In this document: positions 1-7,897 of the stretch, in pieces
Numbering within the stretch: position 1 is the first letter of the stretch
How the letters are laid out: each line of letters begins with the position of its first letter
DNA from: Hirudo medicinalis
Lineage: Eukaryota > Annelida > Clitellata > Hirudinida > Hirudinidae
Assembly: GCA_011800805.1 (NCBI GenBank)
Contig: MPNW01000095.1
Span: 159,774-170,078 of the forward strand
DNA: 10,305 nt
Direction: 5' to 3'
Program-made: the position numbers and the translations under genes
Notes under the pieces: model-generated
The model's database searches: none
What the model was told of the DNA's origin: nothing
The model's input: only the letters and a program-made list of their open reading frames with translations

Positions 1-89
1 TAATTAATTCTTAATTATTATTCTTAATTATTATTATTAATTAATTATTCTTAATTATTATTCTTAATTATTATTATTAATTAATTAAT
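1..89. repeat. 40-bp AT-only tandem duplication
   Basis: Positions 7-46 and 47-86 are identical 40-mers built of TTAATTATTATTC-like segments. The window begins inside similar sequence, so the array may extend to the left. The perfect identity indicates a recent duplication. Confidence 0.9.
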
Positions 90-310
90 ATTCTTGGTTG
101 AACTGGAAAATCCTTCTAGCATAGTTAAGTGACAACTTTTTTATTGAAAAATCAATCCTCAGTGGATTGAAAATGTTTGTCTTCACAAATCCTTGGATCA
201 AAGAAGGGTCGATAGTTGCCGAGAGTTAGAAATATTTCATCAAAACTATTTATGAGGCATTAAAAGTAAATAAATGTTGAAATTAATGTTGTTTTTACTT
301 TTGCTAGCTT

Positions 311-418
311 AATAATAATAATAATAATAAAATAATAATAATAATAATAATAATAAAATAATAATAAAATAATAACAATAATAATAATAATAACAAGAAC
401 AATAATAATAATAATAAC
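311..418. repeat. (AAT)n microsatellite with AAAT and AAC interruptions
   Basis: Runs of AAT are broken by AAAT (three sites) and by AAC or AAG near the right end. It has the slippage-type structure of an ageing microsatellite. Confidence 0.95.
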
Positions 419-1300
419 GACATTACAAATCAATTAATATCACGATATTATCCAGGGGTGGTGTGTAATACAGCTAACATCATAATAATAACCAGTGGTA
501 ATTGTAACACGTCCTTCATCGATCGACCTTTTATTCCTTCAAAATAAAAGATGCCCCCCATTTCATGGATCAATACCAGACCCCCTCAACCTTTCAAACC
601 CATTCATAGCCCTATATAAATCGACAAATAGCTTTGGGGGGCTACCATTGGTTGAGTTTGCATCCCTGACTTGGATGGGAAGGTGTGTAATTGGCTCCAT
701 GGCTAGTGGCTCTTCGTCAATTAGAAGCTGTGCATGTTGACAGGTCCGTTGTGAATGGTCGATAAACATAACGAGTCATTGTGTCATTGGTTGGCCACAA
801 GGCCTTCTGACCAATCACAGGTGATGACCTTGAGACGTCTGATGTCTGAGTGTCTCTTGTAGGTGAAAGTAGTCCGCATTGTTTTTTTTTGTTGGTTTTT
901 TAATCCGCACGCAATGGTCTGCGGAGCTGTTAGATCATAATAACTTCAATAACTCAAAGATCCTTGCTAGCCAATTACTCCTCTTTTTTTCAAATTAATT
1001 GACAAATAGTCCCTGCGATAGCAATAATAATAACTAATTAATTAAATTAGTAATGATAATAAACATTAAGCAATTTATATCAAACTAAAAATGAGACGAG
1101 GATAATGAGTAATACAGTGGAAGAAAGAATGAACGGATTGAAATAAAATGATTGAAAGACCGAACATTTGATTGAATGAATGGATCAAGGGATAATCTCA
1201 CGGGAATCTGGTTGAATTAATTCTACCAAGCTCACCTTCCGGTCTTCCTTTATCTTCGCTTCTATCTTTCAGACAACTCGCCTCTCAAATACATCTCCGT
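419..1300. other. Mostly unique AT-rich DNA, no supported gene
   Basis: Two overlapping short open frames on opposite strands (495-740 plus, 563-769 minus) have no recognisable domain. A TATATAAA string lies at 613-620 and T-runs at 882-902, but nothing downstream supports a promoter. GATTGAA occurs three times at 1137-1176. I see no RNA gene here. Confidence 0.6.
786..815. repeat. CCAAT-flanked imperfect inverted repeat
   Basis: ATTGGT at 786-791 pairs with ACCAAT at 810-815, and GGCC at 793-796 pairs with GGCC at 801-804 around an ACAA loop. It could be a hairpin or a pair of divergent CCAAT boxes. The downstream motif TGACCAATCACAG (808-820) recurs at 2484-2496. Confidence 0.5.
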
Positions 1301-1545
1301 ACATTCACCCATCCTTCTATGTCCATTTGCCATCGGTTCACTAAGCCATCCATTCGTGCATCCACTCTTTCACCTATTCACCTATTCATATTTAAATCCA
1401 CCCACCCTGACATCCACCCATCAACCCACCCAGCCATCAACCCACCCGCACATCCACCCATCCACTCACCCACCCGCACATCCACCCATCCACTCACCCA
1501 CCCATCCACCCACCAACCCACCCTGACATCCACCCACACACAGAT
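1301..1545. repeat. CCA-rich minisatellite (CCCA/ATCCA family)
   Basis: The block is degenerate at the left and dense from about 1398. A 28-bp unit is perfectly duplicated at 1441-1468 and 1469-1496, and a 20-bp segment is repeated exactly at 1401-1420 and 1517-1536. Both strands stay open across most of the block because the repeat lacks stop codons, giving Thr/His/Pro-rich and Trp/Gly/Val-rich frames that are very unlikely to be proteins. Confidence 0.9.
1497..1523 (-). other. Predicted G-quadruplex motif
   Basis: On the plus strand five CCC tracts lie at 1497, 1501, 1509, 1517 and 1521, separated by 1, 5, 5 and 1 bases. The minus strand therefore satisfies the standard G3 N1-7 pattern. 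The fit is visible in the sequence; folding in the cell is inference. Confidence 0.55.
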
Positions 1546-2034
1546 TGGGTGATAAAGTCGTCTGACATAAAGACTCGTCATCAAAGGAAGGTCTTTCTAA
1601 GATCGCGTGACTCTACTCCCATGGTCTCCAATGGCAACGATATTTTTGGCTCTCACCTGTACAGGTAGAATAGCACACTTGCTCTGTAATTTTCTCAATC
1701 GTCGGTATCACCATCGCTGGCCTTATTATGGCAATTACTAATTATCGTCTTAATATACTAACTAACAATAACATACAACAACAATACTAACAGCCTTAAT
1801 AAGATCAAACGAATAATCATAAATATTCCACTAACTATAATATGTGGTTATTATGGACGACATGTAATAATAATTATAACCTGTTTACGATCGATGTGGC
1901 TATTGGAGTTAAGGAATTAAGGACATTGGTGTCTCTAAAATTGGAGCTGGTCACGTGAGAACGCCAAGTGACCTGACCTGATTTGAACGGTGACACGGAC
2001 TCATCAAGGAACAATTTGTATCGGCATTAATTGA
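1546..2034. other. Unique AT-rich DNA, nothing recognised
   Basis: There is no open frame of note, no strong repeat and no RNA-gene signature. A CACGTG hexamer occurs near 1953, which is expected by chance at about this frequency. Confidence 0.6.
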
Positions 2035-2067
2035 ATGAAATCTGAGCATCCAAAAACCAATCAAATG

Positions 2068-2107
<40 letters not shown>
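2068..2107. repeat. (CAAT)10 microsatellite
   Basis: Ten perfect CAAT units. It is one of the few tetranucleotide arrays in a window dominated by triplets. Confidence 0.97.
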
Positions 2108-2148
2108 TTCAGATCATTGTACGTTACGAATATTTTTTCTTAAATAAC

Positions 2149-2208
2149 GATGATGATGATGATGAAGACGATGGTGATGATAACGATTTTGCTGATGCTG
2201 ATGATGAT
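2149..2208. repeat. (GAT)n imperfect tract
   Basis: GAT units with GAA, GAC, GGT, AAC and GCT interruptions. Confidence 0.85.
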
Positions 2209-2315
2209 TTGTCTAAAGAGTTATTGGTTTGGTTAAAAGTTTACTGCTGTGGTGGCAACTTTATCAACGCCTGTCTGAGGAGAGGCTTTCAAGGGAGAGA
2301 AAATAAAATTGCTCG

Positions 2316-2316
<1 letters not shown>

Positions 2317-2386
<70 letters not shown>

Positions 2387-2413
2387 TAACTCTCAAGCGT
2401 TATTATTATTATT
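2317..2413. repeat. (ATA)n array facing a short (TTA)n array
   Basis: Positions 2317-2384 are an uninterrupted ATA array of about 22 units. After a 15-base spacer, TTATTATTATTATT begins near 2399. The two arms are complementary and could form a hairpin. Confidence 0.9.
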
Positions 2414-2668
2414 TTTTATTAATTAATACTGCTACCATTCACTACTATTGCCATTCATTTTCTGTTTGCATTAAATTATCTTTTGACCAATCACAGCTTG
2501 TCCTGTCACTGACAATCTACGGTCAATTACAAGAAAGCCGGCTAAGCTCATTAATATTCAATAAGAAGCTAATCAATATTCAAGAGGGAGTTGATTAATA
2601 AAGCAATTAGTGTCTTTTTAAAACCTACGGTAGATCTTAAATCAAGCTGGCAGAAAGAAATGCGATCC

Positions 2669-2690
2669 GAGAGAGAGAGAGAGAGAGAGA
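2669..2690. repeat. (GA)11 dinucleotide microsatellite
   Basis: Eleven perfect GA units. This is the only dinucleotide array seen in the window. Confidence 0.95.
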
Positions 2691-3232
2691 TGGCGATGAA
2701 TTTGGAGGGGGGAATGCACCAGGAATGGCTGTAATCCAGGAAAATAAATTATGGAAAAATATTCTTGCATTGTTCCATAAAAATTTTCAATTCGAAATTC
2801 TTCCTTCTGTGAGGAGCTGACCGTGAATTGTTTGGAATTCCAAGGTTCACTGCATTAGTGAATTAATGAATATGCATTAACTTGAGGAGTCCTAGAAAAA
2901 TATAGTTATTAACACAAGCCTTATTTATAAATAATGAGGCCTACTGCATATTCAACCCTGATTATCATAATCTATTCTGCATAATTATAACATTTAATTA
3001 ATTAGCAGAATTAGTGACAGTTTGGACATGAATTATTAATGTAAATAGTAGCCATTTTAAAGCGACATTTCAAAGATCGATCGATGGAGTGAGAGAGTGA
3101 GAAGAGGTGAGAGGATTTGAACTGGTTTTTAGAATTTGTGTAACACTTGCAGGCGTCCTTGGATGTTGTTGACCTCTTAACGAGTCGTTGGATGTCATTA
3201 TTTCCTCATTAAATCCCATTGCAATGTTTGTT
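2691..3232. other. Unique AT-rich DNA, no supported gene
   Basis: No recognisable coding or RNA signal. GGAATTCCAAGG at about 2834 recurs near 3782, which is short enough to be chance. TTAATTAATTAG lies near 2996. Confidence 0.55.
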
Positions 3233-3269
3233 ATCATCATCATCATCATCGTCGTCGTCATCATCATCG

Positions 3270-3307
<38 letters not shown>
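3233..3307. repeat. (ATC)n tract with GTC block
   Basis: ATC units contain a short GTC run near 3250. On the minus strand this is GAT with a GAC block, the same pattern as many other tracts here. Confidence 0.92.
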
Positions 3308-3519
3308 GTAATTTAACAATGTCATTATTGCATTACGAATGTCACAGCCTCTCTCGTTATCTTCCTGCTATCTTTCGACTACTTGAAAATACAAGCGAGT
3401 CATGATGATGGTACTGGTGATTAGGCAAATGTACAAGCCACACATCGTTATCGGCGTTCAAAGTACTTGCACAAACCGAGCTTTGAGCGGCGTAACCTCA
3501 TTAGTGACTTAACTCGACG

Positions 3520-3569
3520 ACAAGCGACCACAAGCGACCGCAAGTAACCACCAGCAGCTACAAGCTCGT
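3520..3569. repeat. 10-bp imperfect tandem repeat
   Basis: Two perfect copies of ACAAGCGACC (3520-3539) are followed by three degenerate ones (GCAAGTAACC, ACCAGCAGCT, ACAAGCTCGT). Confidence 0.7.
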
Positions 3570-3619
3570 CGACTTTCCTGGCGACAGACATCAACTACGT
3601 AACTTCTGACTTCTTCGAC

Positions 3620-3658
3620 CACAACAACAACATTAACATCAACATCAACAACAACAAC
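3620..3658. repeat. (AAC)n/(ATC) compound tract
   Basis: AAC units are interleaved with AACATC hexamers and bounded by unique sequence. Confidence 0.85.
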
Positions 3659-3957
3659 TCTTCAAGATGTCATTCGAGAAGTAAATTGAAATTATAATTG
3701 CTTGGAATTCATTCTGAACCAAAGCAGGGATGGATGGCAAGGACAGATGAATGAATGCAGCCATGCACTCAGTGAATCGTGGGAATTCCAAGGATTTGTC
3801 ACGATGAAACCTCAATTGTTTGCATGGTTGAAGCTGGAAGATTGCTCAATTGATACCACTTTCAGGGATTTCCAGTGAGTCGATCGTTTAACGAATCCAA
3901 AAATTAATTTTAATTCTAAAAATCTACTTCCACGAAAAATGTTAATAATTTTAAATT

Positions 3958-4142
3958 CAAATAATAATAATACTAATAATAATAATATTAACAATAATAA
4001 TAAAAACAATAATAATAATAAAACAATAATAATAATAATAACAATAGTAATAACAACAACAACAACAACAACAATAATAATAATAATAACAATAGTAATA
4101 ATAACAACAACAACAACAACAACAATAATAATAATAATAACA

Positions 4143-4191
<49 letters not shown>

Positions 4192-4250
4192 TAATAATAA
4201 TAATAACAATAGTAATAATAATATTAATAACAACAATAATAATAATAAAT
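3958..4250. repeat. (AAT)n/(AAC)n block with higher-order period
   Basis: The marker ACAATAGTAATAA starts at 4041, 4089, 4140 and 4206. Between the first three, AAC runs and AAT runs recur in the same order at spacings of 48 and 51 bases. Pure slippage would not copy the interruptions, so whole modules have probably been duplicated. Long Ile/Thr (plus) or Leu (minus) frames here are products of the repeat. Confidence 0.93.
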
Positions 4251-4468
4251 AGGACGAATAAAGATAAATTAATTTGTTATTAGGTAATAATCACTCCAAT
4301 GATAAACAGATCATTCCAATAATATCACTCACTCACTCAGTACAACGAAAATGTCTGAAATATTTTCCAAGTGATTCAGATTGAAATTGTAAGAAATCAC
4401 CAAACTATTCATCCAGTGGAACATGCTAATTCGTCGGATGACGCAGGGTTGGTGTGAATTGGTAGAAC

Positions 4469-4523
4469 ATTTAAATTATAATAATAATAATTATTATTGT
4501 TATTATAACCTGATAATTTAAAT
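4469..4523. repeat. AT-rich nested inverted repeat
   Basis: The outer arms ATTTAAATTAT (4469-4479) and ATAATTTAAAT (4513-4523) are perfect 11-bp complements. Inside them, 4476-4490 pairs with 4491-4508 apart from one inserted triplet. The whole could extrude as a cruciform. Confidence 0.75.
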
Positions 4524-4526
4524 TCT

Positions 4527-4547
4527 GGGTTAGGGTTGGGGTTAGGG
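4527..4547 (+). repeat. Telomere-like TTAGGG run / G-quadruplex motif
   Basis: Two GGGTTAGGG blocks are joined by TTG, so four tracts of three or four G are separated by 3, 2 and 3 bases. This meets the G-quadruplex pattern and resembles the metazoan telomere repeat with one variant unit. It is too short to be a telomere. Confidence 0.6.
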
Positions 4548-4563
4548 ATGACATAATATTACG

Positions 4564-4584
4564 TTATAATGATAATGATTATAA
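4564..4584. repeat. AT-rich 7-bp inverted repeat
   Basis: TTATAAT (4564-4570) and ATTATAA (4578-4584) flank a 7-base loop in continuous AT-rich DNA (4551-4625). Confidence 0.5.
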
Positions 4585-4723
4585 TAATATATTATATTAA
4601 TTATAATAATAATATAGTAATTATTATCTGGCGTTGTTAATATTTGTATTTAGCCGATATTTTGAATGCCTTATGTGTACTTATCGGAGGTCTAGGCCCC
4701 ATAATCACCCAGCCATTTATGTA

Positions 4724-4759
4724 GCGCCCTTTACCAAGGGCGCGCCCTGTGGGTACAGG
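4724..4759. other. GC-rich double hairpin island
   Basis: GCGCCCT (4724-4730) and AGGGCGC (4737-4743) form a perfect 7-bp stem with a TTACCA loop. CCTGT (4746-4750) and ACAGG (4755-4759) form a second stem with a GGGT loop two bases on. The GC content contrasts sharply with the flanks. Read on the minus strand, GGGCGCTACATAAATGG followed by TTATTAT resembles the 3' end style of some LINEs, but that link is weak. Short open frames on both strands across 4634-4849 show no known domain. Confidence 0.5.
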
Positions 4760-4968
4760 CCGGATTGCGAACATGACACACAAGAACACATGCTTTTTGT
4801 AGCCTCGTGCAGGAATATTATTTATAATTAGTCGACAATACAAGATCATAAAATTAATATTTTTAGTAATTGATGTTATTTGTCATTTTGTCAGTTAATA
4901 GATTAATTTATTATTATTTATTAATTATTGATGAATAGTTCCAATTTCACGATGAAGGTGATGACCTC

Positions 4969-5040
4969 GATGATGATGACGACGACGACGACGACGATGA
5001 TGATGTTGTAGATGATAATGATGATGGTGATGATGATGTT
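4969..5040. repeat. (GAT)n/(GAC)n tract
   Basis: GAT units lead into an uninterrupted block of about six GAC units near 4978-4996, then GAT again with GTT, AAT and GGT interruptions. Confidence 0.9.
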
Positions 5041-5107
5041 GAGTTTTAAATTAAAATTACACCGACTAGTTGACTGACATGAATAACGATAATCCACGAT
5101 AACCATT

Positions 5108-5291
<184 letters not shown>

Positions 5292-5292
5292 N

Positions 5293-5586
5293 CCACATAT
5301 CTAGCCTCGAGCATCAAAAGAGTGCAAGAAATCCCGGCTCGAAAAGGATTGAGATCATCATCATCTTCTCAACTCATCGTGCCGGCGGGTAGACTGAAGA
5401 GCGCTGGAGATAGAGGATTTGCGGTTGCTGGCCCAAGAGTATGGAATACTCTTCCCCCAGAGGTCACTTCCGCTGCGACTGTAGAAGGCTTCAGAAAAAG
5501 ACTCAAGACGCATTTGTTTAGTGGCCTTGAAGTCCTTTAGGACTTACGCCACTTTAAATTTGTCAAACAATAATAATAATAATAAT
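5293..5586 (+). mobile_element. 5'-truncated LINE copy with (AAT)6 tail
   Basis: The coding remnant is followed by a 28-base untranslated stretch and then six AAT units (5569-5586), a short-repeat tail of the kind CR1/L2-like elements carry instead of poly-A. The left edge meets the TCA array directly. The element itself contains TCATCATCATCTTCT at about 5355, so its 5' junction may have formed through TCA microhomology. No target-site duplication is obvious. Confidence 0.7.
5295..5540 (+). pseudogene. C-terminal end of a non-LTR (LINE) reverse transcriptase ORF, 5'-truncated
   Basis: This is the last 81 codons of a LINE ORF2-type protein, which in full copies performs target-primed reverse transcription. 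The frame is open from the N-bearing edge of the TCA array to a TAG. The signature is an Arg-Lys-Gly-Leu-Arg-Ser stretch with serines and a Leu-Ile-Val-Pro, then GDRGFAVAGPRVWNTLP, and finally a basic FRKRLKTHLF. Established knowledge: this order (R-LRS, L-VP, GDR-F-V--P--WN-LP, F---LKTHLF) marks the C-terminus after the polymerase domain in CR1/L2/Rex1/Jockey-like elements. The catalytic polymerase motifs and the endonuclease are absent, so it cannot be autonomous. No frameshift interrupts the remaining segment, suggesting a fairly young insertion. The first codon shown is the edge of homology, not a start; no ATG opens the frame. The exact clade cannot be set from this fragment. Confidence 0.88.
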
Positions 5587-5665
5587 ACGGTTAGCCCTGG
5601 CTCTCCCTCTGGTTGGCCCGGTGATGTAGCACCCCTGGGACCGTCCCACTAATAAATAAGTCTAC
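5587..5665. other. GC-richer segment next to the LINE tail
   Basis: ACGGT (5587-5591) and ACCGT (5640-5644) are inverted and enclose a GC-rich stretch containing a GGTG/CACC mini-stem. An AATAAATAA string follows near 5652. It could be additional 3' sequence of the same LINE family or unrelated flank; I cannot tell. Confidence 0.35.
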
Positions 5666-5743
5666 GCTGTTACGAATGACTGGTTCTGATCTGTGAACTA
5701 ACTTGTTCGCTAACTTGTTATCTAACTTGACCATTGACATTAG

Positions 5744-5810
5744 GATTGTTGTTGTTGTTGTTATTAACTCATAATAAAGACAGATTGTGTCTAATTCACA
5801 ATTGAAATGC

Positions 5811-5843
<33 letters not shown>

Positions 5844-5871
5844 TAATATTAATATTATTAATATTATTATT
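5744..5871. repeat. (GTT)n and (ATT)n tracts
   Basis: GTT units near 5744-5762 and an ATT array at 5811-5871 with AATATT interruptions. Unique AT-rich sequence separates the two. Confidence 0.9.
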
Positions 5872-6014
5872 CAGAGCAAAACTCTTGATGCAGAAGAACC
5901 AGCAGAGTCGGACCTGCCAAAACATTCCTTCCCAGAAGAGTTACCCCTGTGGCGTCAGCAACTTTGACTTTTCGACCATCTGCTGAGCCAATCATTAACT
6001 GATGAATGTCGCCA
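5872..6014 (+). other. Non-repetitive, coding-like island between two ATT arrays
   Basis: GC content rises and two plus-strand frames are open: 5872-5967 (31 codons, Glu/Pro/Leu-rich, ending in LWRQQL) and 5873-5986 (37 codons). Neither has a recognised domain. The left edge reads ATTATTCAG, which could mimic a splice acceptor. The right edge runs GTCGCCATTATTATT into the next array, as a LINE 3' end with an ATT tail would. I favour a short transposon remnant over an exon. Confidence 0.3.
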
Positions 6015-6150
6015 TTATTATTGTTATTATTATTAATATTATTATTATTATTATTATTGTTGTTGTTGTTGTTGTCGTTGTTGTTGTTATTACTAATATA
6101 ATTATTGCTATTATTATTAATATTATTATTAGTAATAATATTATTATTAT
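6013..6150. repeat. (ATT)n/(GTT)n compound tract
   Basis: ATT, then a GTT block (about 6058-6087), then ATT again, ending in AATATTATTATTAGTAATAATATT-like near-palindromic sequence around 6119-6142. It is the reverse-orientation counterpart of the AAT/AAC block at 3958-4250. Confidence 0.9.
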
Positions 6151-6508
6151 AGCGGATGAGATGTAAAAAGCACGTAGAGAAAGTTCAGCTCAAAATGAGA
6201 CAATATTTTCCAAATTATTCGACAGATGTCAGAGGCAGTTTCAAAGTTCGGGTGTCTGATGATCTCTAACGATAAATTCTTTTTTTGCCTCTTTGGCTGT
6301 TTCTTCGATTGTTATTGATTCAATAAATTGTAATAAAATAATCATTTCTTAATACGATAATAATTTATTAATAAAATAATATTTTGTTAATAAATTAATG
6401 AAAAGTATTAAACCAATAAAAGAATTAAAAACAATTCCTGAGTAATCTGTTTGGAAATGCACCACGACCAATCTTTGGTTAGAAGTATGAATATGCGCTA
6501 GGTAAAGA
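6151..6508. other. Unique AT-rich DNA, nothing recognised
   Basis: No gene or RNA signal. The part at 6350-6425 is strongly AT-rich with repeated TTAATAAA-like strings. Confidence 0.55.
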
Positions 6509-6511
6509 CAT

Positions 6512-6640
6512 TATCATCATCATCATCATCATTGCAATCACCATTCTCCTACTCCTCCTCTTCATCATCACCATCATAATCACCACCACCATCATCATCA
6601 TCATCTTCATCACCATCATCACCATCACCATCACCATCAT
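6512..6640. repeat. (ATC)n/(ACC) imperfect tract
   Basis: ATC units mixed with ACC, CTC and TTC. It is more degenerate than the other ATC tracts. Confidence 0.88.
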
Positions 6641-7013
6641 TGTATTGTATGCCTCGTAGACTCAGAAAGCCTCACACAGCGCTCAACGAAGCTTTTATGA
6701 CTTTTCCTCACTCAACATTGGCTGGCAGTTGAACAGGCAGCCAATGGTCGAGTTCTTCTCTCGAACTGCTCTTGCCAATGGGACACCGTAGTCATCAATA
6801 AAAGTCTGATGAAACTTCTCGACTTTCCTCCATCGGCTGTTCTGTCCATCCGAAAACTAAGGGTATAAACGCACTGTCCTGCTGTGGTTTGTGGTGCTAG
6901 TTTGGAACTGTAGGCTGTTATTGGGAGAATGATCGGTTGTGATAGTGGGCTGTGTTTTGGTTGCTTCTCTGAAGATTGGATAAAAAATACACAATCTATA
7001 AAATATACAGTCT
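6641..7013. other. Unique DNA with an 8-bp hairpin
   Basis: No supported gene. ATTGGCTG (6717-6724) and CAGCCAAT (6738-6745) form a perfect 8-bp inverted repeat around 13 bases, followed by a weaker TCGAG/CTCGA pair at 6748-6764. The inverted CCAAT elements resemble those at 786-815. Confidence 0.55.
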
Positions 7014-7067
7014 ATGAAATATATGAAATATATGAAATATATAAAATGTATGAAATATATGAACTGT
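7014..7067. repeat. 9-bp minisatellite, unit ATGAAATAT
   Basis: Six units from 7014 to 7067. The fourth (ATAAAATGT) and sixth (ATGAACTGT) are diverged; the others are perfect. Confidence 0.88.
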
Positions 7068-7259
7068 ATAATAAATAAACATAATTTTCAAATGTAATTT
7101 CCATTATTAAGATCAAATAAGCAAGGAATACTCCTTAGGTTGACAATGTTTGGATTACTCAGGAGACGAAGATTAGGTCTTAGTGAATTAGTGACTATTT
7201 TGATGGTTTTACAGCCTTTTTACCATTTTCCAGGTGACGACATGCTTTCCAATGAATTC

Positions 7260-7352
7260 ATGATGATGACGATGACGACGATGATGATGATGATGATGAC
7301 GACGATGACGGTGATGGTGATGACGATGACGACGATGATGATGACGATGATT
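7260..7352. repeat. (GAT)n/(GAC)n tract
   Basis: GAT and GAC alternate with two GGT variants. The plus-strand frame from 7140 over this tract reads mostly Met/Thr and looks spurious. Confidence 0.92.
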
Positions 7353-7437
7353 TTTAATTTGTAATTCAACAAGAACGTTCTATAAACGAACCAAACCGTA
7401 TAACCGATTTAAATGTGACGGTAATTCGTATTAATTA

Positions 7438-7620
7438 TTATTATTATTATTATAATAAATAATAATGGAGGGATTCATTCCATCAGGTGCGCAGACGTAC
7501 GCGGGTGCGTCTGTGTGATGCGCCAACGCATAGATCAATACGCCGATGGCACTACTTTTTCCCAGCGCGCAGGAGACATCACTATCGACATCCATCAGCC
7601 TGAAATTATTGATTGCCATT
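7438..7620 (-). other. GC-richer island with double hairpin and AAT-tail-like end
   Basis: On the minus strand a 65-codon open frame (7431-7628) runs into an AAT array (7438-7469) and ends in Asn repeats. The non-repeat part has no recognised domain. Two hairpins lie in tandem: 7492-7500 with 7505-7513 (9 bp, one G-T pair, four-base loop) and ATGCG/CGCAT at 7518-7531 with a CCAA loop. A GC-rich segment ending in an AAT run would fit a LINE 3' end in minus orientation, but there is no protein-level proof. Confidence 0.35.
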
Positions 7621-7654
7621 CGATACAATTAACATAATTTATTCAAGTGGGCCA

Positions 7655-7861
7655 ATGGATTCCTTAGTCAACCTAGATTTGGAGATGATTGAAAATGATA
7701 AGGAGGACTTTTTATGGCTTGATGACTACGACGACAGTGATGATGACGACGACGATGATAAAGATGATGACGACGATGACGACGAAGATGATGATGATGT
7801 TGATGACGATGATGATGATGTTGATGATGATGATGGTGATGACGATGATGATGATGATTAA
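7655..7861 (+). CDS. Candidate aspartate-rich acidic open frame, unrecognised
   Basis: From the ATG at 7655 the frame gives 68 codons. It starts with about 27 non-repetitive, acidic residues (MDSLVNLDLEMIEN, then a DFLWL stretch) and continues as an aspartate run broken by Lys, Glu, Val and Gly. The GAT/GAC array begins near 7730. The start has G at +4 but C at -3, so the initiation context is only partly favourable. A TAA closes the frame at 7859-7861. One frame over, the sequence continues without a stop to a TAA at 7937 with an acidic, Ser-rich tail (KEDDVLG, then five Asp, ending in NSSWSL), so the acidic character crosses the stop. It could be a real exon or small gene with a frame slip in the repeat, or chance reading of a microsatellite. 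The family is unknown. Confidence 0.2.
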   Translation: MDSLVNLDLEMIENDKEDFLWLDDYDDSDDDDDDDKDDDDDDDEDDDDVDDDDDDVDDDDGDDDDDDD

Positions 7862-7897
7862 AGAAGACGACGTTCTTGGTGATGATGATGATGATGG
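7730..7897. repeat. (GAT)n/(GAC)n tract
   Basis: Long GAT/GAC mixture to 7858, a short break (AAGAAGACGACGTTCTTGGT), and five more GAT units ending near 7895. Confidence 0.92.

Larger units (their letters stand above)
2035..2598 (+). other. Longest open frame, repeat-built; probably not a gene
   Basis: This 187-codon frame starts at an ATG and ends at a TAA. About half of it is microsatellite: CAAT repeats give a Ser-Ile-Asn-Gln pattern (about residues 13-24), GAT repeats give an Asp-rich run (about 39-60), and ATA repeats give about 23 isoleucines (about 95-117). The non-repetitive middle (about 60-94), which has an LSKELLVWLKV stretch and a Cys-Cys pair, is the only part that reads like protein, and I do not recognise it. 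The tail is rich in Tyr, Leu and Ser without a motif. Since CAAT, GAT and ATA arrays have no stop in this frame, chance extension is the simpler explanation. A single exon cannot be excluded. Confidence 0.12.
3308..3957. other. Unique DNA with two small imperfect repeats
   Basis: No gene is supported. A 10-bp imperfect tandem (ACAAGCGACC and variants) covers 3520-3569, and an AAC/ATC compound tract covers 3620-3658. A minus-strand frame at 3812-4009 begins inside the AAT array and has no recognisable domain. Confidence 0.55.

Noticed and set aside
605..630. TATA-box promoter at TATATAAA (613-620)
   Set aside because: Such strings are expected by chance in AT-rich DNA, and no credible transcript or coding exon follows.
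495..769. Opposite-strand open frames of 81 and 68 codons
   Set aside because: They overlap each other and have no recognised domain, so at most one could be real. Their length is ordinary for chance.
1319..1584. Thr/His/Pro-rich (plus) and Trp/Gly/Val-rich (minus) open frames
   Set aside because: Both follow from the CCA-rich minisatellite, and neither extends into non-repeat sequence with protein-like features.
3112..3190. Possible minus-strand tRNA: AGTTCAAATCC near 3114-3126 resembles a B box
   Set aside because: No A box lies upstream on that strand and no acceptor or anticodon stem is visible.
4527..4547. True telomere or subtelomere boundary
   Set aside because: There are only about three and a half units, with one variant, flanked on both sides by non-telomeric sequence.
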